NCBI RefSeq assembly: GCF_900101265.1
Contig: NZ_FMZS01000022.1
Span: 1-44,155 of the forward strand
DNA length: 44,155 nt
Source of the DNA: Massilia sp. PDC64
GTDB taxonomy: Bacteria > Pseudomonadota > Gammaproteobacteria > Burkholderiales > Burkholderiaceae_D
Direction: 5' to 3'
Position numbers and translations under genes: made by a program. Positions within the stretch are counted from its first letter, which is position 1, and each line of letters begins with the position of its first letter. The notes beneath the pieces were generated by a model. The model made no database searches, was not told where the DNA came from, and saw nothing but the letters and a program-made list of their open reading frames with translations. Of this stretch, positions 33,201 to 39,667 are shown piece after piece.

Positions 33201-36200
33201 TGAAGGATTCCAACTCGTCGCGCAGCACCGCGAACTGACGGCGCAGATCGCGCCCGCCTGGCCGGAGTCAGTCGTTGCCCGCTGCAAGAAGGCGCTCGCG
33301 CTATTGGCCGACCGTGAACGCGTGTATGGCGATATCGGCAAACCGTGGACCCCGGACATCGTGGCCGAGCTGAACAAGGGGCTGACGCTTCTCGATGATT
33401 TGGCCACGACCGAAAACGGCCTGTCCGAGCGATATGGCCAGCAGGTCGAACAGCTCAACGTCCATCAGCTGCAACGTGGCTGGGCCGAGGCGGAACGCAG
33501 CGTGTGGCCGCTGTCGTCGGTACGCAAGCGCCAGATCAGCAAGGTCTTGCAGGAGTGCGTGACCGGGACCGGCGAGATCGACGTCGCCAAGGATATTCCT
33601 CTGCTCGTACGGATGCGGGAACTGAAGGCCGAGATTGCAAAACTCGAGATTGGTCCCGTCACGGAAGGCATCTGGACCGGTTTGAAAACGCGGCCAGAAT
33701 TTGTTCGCATCGCGCTCGCGTTCCAGGAGGCCGTGGCGCAGGCACGTCAGCGAGCGGCCTGGATCGATCACGGATTCGAGCCCATCGAGAACGGCCGCTG
33801 CGGACACGCGCTGGTTGCCGAGCTGACGCGCTTGCGCACCTTGCGCGCACTGGACGCAGAGATCGCGGATATGCAGCCGCTGTCACACGACACTGGTGGA
33901 CTGTGGGATGGACATGCGACCCGGCCGAACGTGCTCGCAGCGGCGATGCGGTTCGCGAGCGGCCTCCGCGACATCCAGGAGGCCGGCGTACTCCACGGCG
34001 AGCATGATGAAGTCGCATCGTCCGAATGCGGACCGGCGCTGGCTGCGGATTACCAGCGTTTGCGGCAGCGTGCCGCTCTCGAAGAGAAGCTGCGCAGCTT
34101 TGACGACCTGCGATCGGTCACTGGCGGTACGTGGGCCGGGCTGCAGACCAGCGAAGCCGCGATCGATCGCGTGGCGTCCTTCCACGTGATGATGTCCGCC
34201 GCGATCGCCAACCTCGCGGAGAGTGCGGAAGACACGGCCGTGTTGCGGCAAGCGTTCGAGCAGTTGGTCGTCGACGGCAACGCGTCGTTGGATCCGTCCG
34301 GCCCGTTTGCCGACGTGGCCAGACGCTACGCTGCTGCCTTCGACGCGTTGCAGCCCGTGCTCGGTAATCTGTGCGCCGCTGGCACGTTCAGCGAGGGCGT
34401 CGCCATGCATTTCAATGATGTGCCGTTGGACGACCTCGTCGCATGCTGTCGTCAGATCGTCGCGGCCGAGCCTCGTCTCCGGGCCTGGTGCGCCTGGCGT
34501 AAAGTACGGCAGGAAGCGCTGGCGCTCTCGCTGGCGCCGCTGGTCGATGCCATCGAGACCGGTACCGTGCGGCCATCCGAGGTGCCGCGCGCGTTCGAAA
34601 CGAACTACAGCCGCTGGTGGCTCAACAGGGCCGTCGACAACGAACCGGTCATCCGCAACTTCGTCTCGGCCGAGCACGAGAAGCGGATCGGCGATTTCCG
34701 CGCGCTCGACAGGCAGTTCACCGACGTGACGCGCTCATGGGTGCGGGCATCGCTGTGCGCGGGGATGCCGAAGGCTGATACGGTGACCCGTAATTCGGAG
34801 TGGGGCGTGCTGCGCCTCGAGATCAACAAGAAGCGGCAGCACATGCCGCTCCGCGAGCTCATGAGGAACATCCCGACGGCGCTCACCAAGCTGACACCGT
34901 GCCTACTGATGAGCCCGTTGTCGATTGCCCAGTATCTGGCAGCCGACGCCAACCCATTCGACGTCGTCGTGTTCGACGAGGCTTCTCAGATTCCGGTGTG
35001 GGACGCCATCGGCGCGATGGCGCGCGGGAAGCAGGTCGTGATGGTGGGCGATCCGAAGCAGCTGCCCCCGACTTCGTTCTTCGACCGCGGCGAGTCCCCG
35101 GCCGACGACGAGGACGTGGAAGGCGACCTGGAAAGCATCCTCGACGAGTGCATGGGCGCGAACCTGCCCACGATGAACCTCGCCTGGCACTACCGCAGCC
35201 GCAACGAGTCGCTGATCGCGTTCTCCAACCACCGCTACTACGGCGGCGGTCTGGTCACGTTCCCGTCGCCGGTCACCGAAGACCGCGCAGTCAGCTTCCA
35301 TCACGTGAACGGCGTGTACGAGAAGGGCGGAGCGCGCATCAACAAGCCCGAGGCAAAAGCGTTGGTCGCGGACGTCGTCGCGAAGCTCAAGTCGCCGAGC
35401 TTCAGGGAGTCGAAGCTCACCATCGGTATCGTCACGTTCAACACCGAGCAGATGAACCTCATCGAAGACCTTCTCGACGAGGAGCGCCGCAAGGATCCAG
35501 CGCTGGAGCCGTACTTCTCGGAGATGGAACTGGAACCGCTGTTCGTGAAAAACCTGGAATCGGTACAAGGCGACGAGCGCGACATCATCTACTTCTCGAT
35601 CACGTACGGCCCCGACCTGACCGGCGCGGTGTCCATGAATTTCGGTCCGATGAACAAGGACGGCGGCGAGCGCCGACTGAACGTCGCAATCACGCGCGCG
35701 CGGCACGAGCTGCGCGTGTTCTCGAGCCTGAGGGCGGAACAGTTTGATCTGTCGCGGACCCCGTCCGCAGGTGTGCGGGACCTGAAGCACTTCCTGGAAT
35801 TTGCCGAGCGCGGTCCGCGGGCGCTGGCTGAGGCGACCAAAGGCAGCTTGGGCGGATTCGAGAGTCCGTTCGAGGAGGCTGTGGCTGCTGCGCTGGCGTC
35901 CAAGGGATGGACGGTTCAAACGCAGATCGGTGCGTCGTCCTTCCGTGTCGATTTAGGCGTCGTTCATCCCGATGCGCCCGGGACGTACCTGTGTGGTGTC
36001 GAATGCGATGGCGCGACTTACCATCGGTCGGCGACGGCGCGGGATCGTGACATGTTGCGTGAGCAGGTGCTGCGCGGGCTCGGTTGGGAGATCGTGCGGA
36101 TCTGGTCAACAGACTGGTGGATCGATAGGGCCGGGACTCTAGAGAAAGTGCATCGGGAGTTGGAGCAGTTGCTTGAGGTCAGTCGACAGCTGCGGAGCAA

Positions 36201-36873
36201 GGCAAAGGCGCGAGAAGCTGCGGAGGTAGAGGCGTTGGAGGCGATTTCCAAGAGACGAGTGGAGGTGACCATTACCAACGAGCACGTTTACTCGGCGGAG
36301 TCGGCGTCGGAAGAATCGCCTGTTTCGCGGCCTGAAAACACGTCAGACACAACCGTAGATACTCACGGTCAGTTTGAGTTGGGGTTGACGCATGCGGAAA
36401 GTACGGTAAACCCTGATGCCTTCTTTTATTGTTCTTACGATGATCAGTTGCGCCAGATGGTTCAGCAAATTGTGAAGGTCGACGGTCCGATACGGGACAC
36501 TATATTGGCGCGCAGAATCGCCAGGGCGCATGGCTGGCAACGGACAGGTACGCGAATCCAGGAGCGAGTTTCGTCGATTGCTCGTGCATGTTTAAAGTCT
36601 ACTGAAGAGGATGTGGGTGTATTTTTCTGGGCGAACGATAGAGGACCTGAGCTCCCTCTCCAGTTCAATGGCAACTGTATAGCGGAACGGAGCGTCGAGG
36701 AAATTTGTATGGCCGAGTTGTCAGCCCTTGCAAAACGGATCATTACTGAAGGCCTGATCGGAGACCGTGCAGTGGTCGCGATGGCGAAGGCGCTCGGAAT
36801 GCATTATGTTAGGGCAGTAACAAGAGGTCGCCTTGAAAAGGCGCTTGTGGCTGCGCAGCAGGAAGCGGCTTAG
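30256..36873 (+). CDS. DUF4011-helicase-Vsr-like-DUF3320 protein (Hhe-type antiphage defence)
   Basis: A 2205-residue multidomain protein. N-terminal region: a transglutaminase-like fold with Cys252 (GTCLDLTLLFC), His278 (KGHAFAGVW) and Asp296. Next is DUF4011 (about 410-600; RWQRKLLDLSLRNNLLNF). The SF1 helicase follows, with Walker A Lys730 (IGPPGTGKSQ), Walker B Asp1574-Glu1575 (VVFDEASQ), GDPKQLPPTSFF and motif VI RRLNVAITRARHE (1806-1818); a helical insert of about 750 residues separates the two halves. Then comes a PD-(D/E)XK/Vsr-like nuclease with Glu1873, Asp1899 (FRVDLGVV) and Glu1916-Cys-Asp1918 (GVECDGATYH), and a C-terminal DUF3320 (about 2060-2110). This order is that of the single-gene defence system Hhe reported by Gao et al. 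2020, from memory. All motifs look intact. GTG 30304, with GGGGA upstream, is an alternative start. Confidence 0.9.
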   Translation: MLADSLQVSIRRSGNNVEQAEDLAEKSAVEVPEYSIRISSANKLNLADFQNSVPLLRELAVVNDSERELSHLQLRLASFPPFLKPKTWSIDVCDPKSRYGIQDLDVQLDGVLLGKLTEAETSTITFTLVEKSGTPDERVLVTEERKVDLLPRNQWGGLSHLPDLVAAFVQPNELAVDRLLKQTAEVLRKAGKDPALDGYQGGAKRAWELTSALWTAVAGLGLDYALPPASFEHRGQKVRSSSQLLDARIGTCLDLTLLFCSALEQAGLNPIIVFTKGHAFAGVWLRKEEFSTVVVDDVTAIRKRVRLKELVLFETTLITQRPAPSFSFATEVANGAISEEKEEAFELVVDIRRARMQRIKPLASGDSQVITPPSDDTIEATAAIFDDGAPDLPDDDGPAVDIPAIDPKDRLARWQRKLLDLSLRNNLLNFKSGTKSIRLDAPEPGALEDVLSDGAPIRLLSRPDLMDGRDPRNQAIHEQRSREDVRRAHALDALKRREVFVSMEEKALDSRLVELFRDARTKLQEGGANTLFLALGFLNWTRDDKAGQKYKAPLILIPVSLHRKSVRSGFTMCLHEDEPRFNSTLVEMLRQDFNLNLGVVDGDLPHDDAGLDVALIWKTVSHAVRDIKGWEVSDEVVLASFSFAKYLMWVDLAQRTDQLRQNPVVRHLIDTPRESYPSTVEFPLAKQLDRDFTPDATFCPLPADSSQLSAVMAAAKGKDFVLIGPPGTGKSQTIANLIAQCLAEGKRVLFVSEKIAALDVVYRRLREVGLGEFCLELHSSKARKLDVITQLQKAWEAQGDVDPEEWRAQAAKLKRFRDELNLYVDRLHHRHRNGLTIYKAIGIVVDGEDVPKLDLSWAGADTHDHAQLEGLRELVERLEVNAEAVGADGLLKGPLMAVGHAEWTPTWQQTFIGAARAVLPVAEELQRAVSAFQDATNLAGLPTNRRARVVIAELTRGLPEAFGHHWSFVFRPDVRDLLGRLREGFQLVAQHRELTAQIAPAWPESVVARCKKALALLADRERVYGDIGKPWTPDIVAELNKGLTLLDDLATTENGLSERYGQQVEQLNVHQLQRGWAEAERSVWPLSSVRKRQISKVLQECVTGTGEIDVAKDIPLLVRMRELKAEIAKLEIGPVTEGIWTGLKTRPEFVRIALAFQEAVAQARQRAAWIDHGFEPIENGRCGHALVAELTRLRTLRALDAEIADMQPLSHDTGGLWDGHATRPNVLAAAMRFASGLRDIQEAGVLHGEHDEVASSECGPALAADYQRLRQRAALEEKLRSFDDLRSVTGGTWAGLQTSEAAIDRVASFHVMMSAAIANLAESAEDTAVLRQAFEQLVVDGNASLDPSGPFADVARRYAAAFDALQPVLGNLCAAGTFSEGVAMHFNDVPLDDLVACCRQIVAAEPRLRAWCAWRKVRQEALALSLAPLVDAIETGTVRPSEVPRAFETNYSRWWLNRAVDNEPVIRNFVSAEHEKRIGDFRALDRQFTDVTRSWVRASLCAGMPKADTVTRNSEWGVLRLEINKKRQHMPLRELMRNIPTALTKLTPCLLMSPLSIAQYLAADANPFDVVVFDEASQIPVWDAIGAMARGKQVVMVGDPKQLPPTSFFDRGESPADDEDVEGDLESILDECMGANLPTMNLAWHYRSRNESLIAFSNHRYYGGGLVTFPSPVTEDRAVSFHHVNGVYEKGGARINKPEAKALVADVVAKLKSPSFRESKLTIGIVTFNTEQMNLIEDLLDEERRKDPALEPYFSEMELEPLFVKNLESVQGDERDIIYFSITYGPDLTGAVSMNFGPMNKDGGERRLNVAITRARHELRVFSSLRAEQFDLSRTPSAGVRDLKHFLEFAERGPRALAEATKGSLGGFESPFEEAVAAALASKGWTVQTQIGASSFRVDLGVVHPDAPGTYLCGVECDGATYHRSATARDRDMLREQVLRGLGWEIVRIWSTDWWIDRAGTLEKVHRELEQLLEVSRQLRSKAKAREAAEVEALEAISKRRVEVTITNEHVYSAESASEESPVSRPENTSDTTVDTHGQFELGLTHAESTVNPDAFFYCSYDDQLRQMVQQIVKVDGPIRDTILARRIARAHGWQRTGTRIQERVSSIARACLKSTEEDVGVFFWANDRGPELPLQFNGNCIAERSVEEICMAELSALAKRIITEGLIGDRAVVAMAKALGMHYVRAVTRGRLEKALVAAQQEAA

Positions 36874-36918
36874 GGTAACCTTGTCGACTTTGCTGAAATA
36901 GTAAATGGGATTCTAAGA

Positions 36919-37350
36919 ATGCTGCAAACCAAAATTGGACCATTTAATGGAAAGACTTGGGAAGACCTTTGTCAACTTGTCTTCAAAAGGAAATATGACC
37001 ATCTTGGTTATCAACAGATAGTCGCTTCATTAGGGGATTTTGGCTTGGAAGGCTTCACTCTGCGATCAGGCTTGGGTTTTCAATGCTACTGTCCTGAAAA
37101 GCATTATGAGGCAACTGAACTTTATAATAAACAGCGAGATAAAATAACCACGGACGTTGCTAAGCTAAGAATATATGCCACGCAGATCGCTGCATGTATC
37201 GGGGATGTAAAGATCCGAGATTGGCACTTCGTGACACCTGAGGTAGACCGCAACGCACTGCTTGCACATGCTCGCACGAAAGAAGATGAGGTTAGGGCAT
37301 GGAATCTGCCTGATTCCATTGACGAGAAACGGCTTGCTAAGCCACCAACA
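36919..37350 (+). pseudogene. truncated gene, N-terminal nuclease-like domain of a defence-type protein
   Basis: About 144 codons of a lower-GC gene follow the helicase gene by 45 bases. The sequence GKTWEDLCQLVFKRKY, then SLGDFGLEGFTLRSG and GFQCYCPEKHYEATELYNKQ, then KIRDWHFVTPE resembles a family found in defence islands; WEDL-(spacer)-GDFGLEG-(spacer)-QCYCPEK looks like a PD-(D/E)XK-type fold (inference). After about 37350 base composition changes to GC-rich and the frame runs on into unrelated sequence to 37521, so the 3' part has been replaced at the island edge. Probably non-functional, though the nuclease-like domain itself is complete. Confidence 0.65.
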
Positions 37351-37427
37351 CGACTGACATCGATGCCGCTGTCACCTGATGTGCTCGACGCCATCCGGGC
37401 CATCGAGCGCTGCGGCGGGCTGGAGAC

Positions 37428-37535
37428 CTGGTGTTTGTCCGGACCAGCGAGCCCATCGAGACGCCGTGGGCCGAGATCGATCTGGAAAAGGGCGAATGGA
37501 TCATCCGCTGGAAGCGGATGAAGCGCGGGAATTGA
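37428..37535 (+). pseudogene. scrap of a second tyrosine integrase
   Basis: The frame reads LVFVRTSEPIETPWAEIDLE and then KGEWIIRWKRMKRG before a stop. It matches the block around the first catalytic Arg of DUF4102-type integrases (usually VRPGELR-x-x-EW-x-EIDL then W-I-P-x-x-RMK). The catalytic Arg position is altered. Only about 35 codons remain, without either flank; a relic of an older insertion at the same edge. Confidence 0.7.
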
Positions 37536-37849
37536 CGGAAAGCGCGTTCGCCGAAGACACTCTGGAGAGCACCGAGCGCATGCACGAGCTGCGCGCGTAT
37601 GGCATCTGCTTTTCGCTCGACGAGGTAGGGACCGGCCATTCCTTCGTGCGCGACGTTGGGACCAATCCCGAATCGGTGCCCTTCGTGGAGGCGATCATCC
37701 TGCTGACGCGCAAGCTCAAGCTCGATATCGTGGTCGAAGGCGTCGAGGATGAGGCCCAGCGCAGTTTCCTGATCCACGGCGGCTGTTTCTCGATGCAGGG
37801 ACTCCCGCTGGGTCGGCCGCTTCCAATCGCCGAGTTCGAGCGCCTGTAA
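37529..37849 (+). pseudogene. scrap of an EAL-domain (c-di-GMP phosphodiesterase) gene
   Basis: About 106 codons matching the second half of an EAL domain: ELTESAFAEDTLE, FSLDEVGTGHS, FVRDVGTNPES, LDIVVEGVEDEAQ, MQGLPLGRPLPIAEFE. Compared with the family, the stretch between GTG-x-S and FVRD, normally holding the L-x-x-x-P-V-D-x-L-K-I-D metal/Lys motif, is missing, and the N-terminal half including EAL itself is absent. Hence inactive. It is joined at its 5' end to the integrase scrap and has its own terminator downstream. Confidence 0.75.
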
Positions 37850-37883
37850 GACCTCATCTGAATCTGGCTGGCCAGGCGTCGAT

Positions 37884-37920
37884 AACCGGGCAGCGTTGTG
37901 CGATACCCGGTTTGTTTTTC
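37884..37920 (+). terminator. terminator after the EAL remnant
   Basis: AACCGGG (37884-37890) and CCCGGTT (37906-37912) pair perfectly, followed by TGTTTTTC. A surviving terminator of the once-complete EAL gene. Confidence 0.75.
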
Positions 37921-37989
37921 GGAACTGGAATTCGTCAGGGAGTCCACGCCGCGAACATCCGACGGCGTGGTGGAGGGGCTACCGGCGCG

Positions 37990-38181
37990 CTAAGGTAACA
38001 GGTTGATCAATGCAAAGTCATATGGACCGGTCCACGAGCCCGGCACATGGCCTTGCTTTTGCTCGTCCGGATCCACTGCGCCAAGGGGTAGGGCGACATC
38101 GGAGGATGGTTGTGTAGGTGGCATGGCCACAGCCGGCACGGGCGGCATTGGGAGGGTGACGCTCGACATGACCGGATCCAT
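37990..38181 (-). CDS. possible small proline-rich protein
   Basis: A 63-codon frame (MDPVMSSVTLPMPPVPAVAM onward, ending LINLLP) with a good GGAGA ribosome site seven bases before the ATG at 38181. No family is recognised, and the composition (Pro, Val, Asp) is not diagnostic. It lies in the gap between the EAL remnant and ilvE. Confidence 0.4.
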   Translation of the reverse strand: MDPVMSSVTLPMPPVPAVAMPPTQPSSDVALPLGAVDPDEQKQGHVPGSWTGPYDFALINLLP

Positions 38182-38369
38182 CTTGTCTCCACCGTGTGGT
38201 TACGTAGTATTTACAGCGTAGCGTACCGGGTCGGCCTGTCAAGTTGAAAGTTCGTTCGCCTTTCGAGTGATATGGATGCGAACGTTCGTGTCCATGGTTT
38301 GCATGTGGTGTGAGGTGGTGTCCCGGACGTCACGGCATTGGCCATTGGCACCATACCCGGCGGAACAAC

Positions 38370-39488
38370 TTATCGTCGAGCGGCACCGGGCGGCACTGCG
38401 TGCATCCAGCCATGCTTGTCGGGCGCCGTGCCGCGCTGGATGCCGAGCAGGGCGTCGCGCAGGGCCATGGCGACCGGGCCGTTGCCACCATCATTGACGA
38501 CCTGTGCGAAGCCGCGGCCCTTGATTTCGCCCACCGGCGTGATGACGGCCGCCGTACCGCAGGCGAATACCTCGGAGATTGCGCCAGACGCGATATCCTG
38601 CAGTACGTCGGTCAGCCGGAGCCTGCGTTCTTCGGCTTTCAATCCGAGATCGGCGGCAAGGTCCAGCAGGGTCGACCGCGTTATCCCGGCGAGCAGCGTA
38701 CCGGTCAGCGCGGGCGTCACGACGACCGGTTCGCCATGTTGTCGGTACACGAAAAACAGGTTCATGCCGCCCATTTCCTCGATGATTTCGCGTTCGATCG
38801 CGTCCAGCCAAATCACCTGGTCGCAACCCTGGTCCTTGGCTTCCGCCTGCGCCAGCAGACTGGCCGCATAGTTACCCGCACACTTCGCTTCGCCCGTGCC
38901 GCCCGGCGCAGCGCGTACGTAATCCTTGCTGACCCAGACACTGACGGGTTTGAGCCCTTGCGGAAAGTACTCGCCGGCCGGCGAGGCGATCACGAGGAAC
39001 ATATACGTTTCGGATGGACGCACGCCGAGGTAAGGGTCTGTGGCAATCATGAATGGCCGCAGGTACAGGCTCTCTCCCGGGCCGGAGGGTACCCAGGCAT
39101 CGTCAATCGCCACCAGCGCTTCGGCGGCGCCAATGAACAGGTCTTTCGGGATCGCCGGCATGGCCAGGCGCTGCGCGCTGCGATTGAAGCGGTTCCAGTT
39201 CCCGGCGGGGCGGAACATGCTGACCGATCCGTCCGGCTGGCGGTAGGCCTTGAAGCCTTCGAAAATCGCCTGTCCATAATGCAGTACCGACGCGGCCGGG
39301 GACAGCGGAATCGGAGCATATGCCTTCACTTCGCCATCCTGCCAGGTGCCGTTACGATAGTTGGCCACTGCCATGTGATCGGTGAATACGCGGCCGAACT
39401 GAATGGCCTTCAGTTCTTTCTCGCGTTCTGCTGGAGCGAGGCGGGTGGTTGATGGCGTGATGTTAAAGGTCGGGTCGGAGGCTGGCAT
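38370..39488 (-). CDS. ilvE: branched-chain amino-acid aminotransferase
   Basis: A 372-residue fold-type IV PLP enzyme transferring the amino group between glutamate and the keto acids of Leu, Ile and Val, the last step of their synthesis. PLP-binding Lys202 lies in GGTGEAKCAGNYAAS; AIFEGFKAYRQPDGS, SLYLRPFMIATDP, EEMGGMNLFFVY and CGTAAVITPVGEI are family blocks of the longer (type II, about 360-residue) BCAT form. ATG 39488 begins MPASDPTFNITPS, the usual start; an open upstream extension overlaps the divergent kinase start and is rejected. Monocistronic. Confidence 0.95.
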   Translation of the reverse strand: MPASDPTFNITPSTTRLAPAEREKELKAIQFGRVFTDHMAVANYRNGTWQDGEVKAYAPIPLSPAASVLHYGQAIFEGFKAYRQPDGSVSMFRPAGNWNRFNRSAQRLAMPAIPKDLFIGAAEALVAIDDAWVPSGPGESLYLRPFMIATDPYLGVRPSETYMFLVIASPAGEYFPQGLKPVSVWVSKDYVRAAPGGTGEAKCAGNYAASLLAQAEAKDQGCDQVIWLDAIEREIIEEMGGMNLFFVYRQHGEPVVVTPALTGTLLAGITRSTLLDLAADLGLKAEERRLRLTDVLQDIASGAISEVFACGTAAVITPVGEIKGRGFAQVVNDGGNGPVAMALRDALLGIQRGTAPDKHGWMHAVPPGAARR

Positions 39489-39667
39489 GTCGAAGGATGA
39501 AAGTGAGATCGTGGATTTGCAAAATTCTAACCGACAATTTGGGAATCGGCTGCGCTGGCCCCATAACGGTCCTCGCGACGGTTCGTGGAGGCCACACCAC
39601 TTATCGACCGGCTCGTCAGGCTGAAAACCTTTACACTTTGGCTTATATCCCATTGAGAATTCGTTGA

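Larger units (their letters stand above)
17323..37535. mobile_element. integrase-bearing genomic island in the guaA 3' hotspot (boundaries approximate)
   Basis: The left limit is set by the repeats just past guaA and the integrase that follows. The right limit is set by a truncated gene fused to scraps of a second integrase and an EAL gene, beyond which ordinary housekeeping genes resume. Inside are an integrase, an AlpA regulator, KfrA, T6SS effector cassette genes, a DUF4011-helicase defence gene and several orphan genes, with patches of lower GC (36.9-37.35 kb) and long gene-poor stretches. Knowledge: guaA 3' ends host integrative islands with this kind of integrase. I did not find a second copy of the guaA 3' end at the right side, so the right att site is either diverged or lost by deletion. 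Exact ends are therefore inferred. Confidence 0.8.

Noticed and set aside
17270..37600. Search for a second copy of the guaA 3' end as right attachment site
   Set aside because: No stretch resembling the PPATIEWE codons plus following bases was found near 28.2, 30.0 or 36.9-37.6 kb by eye.
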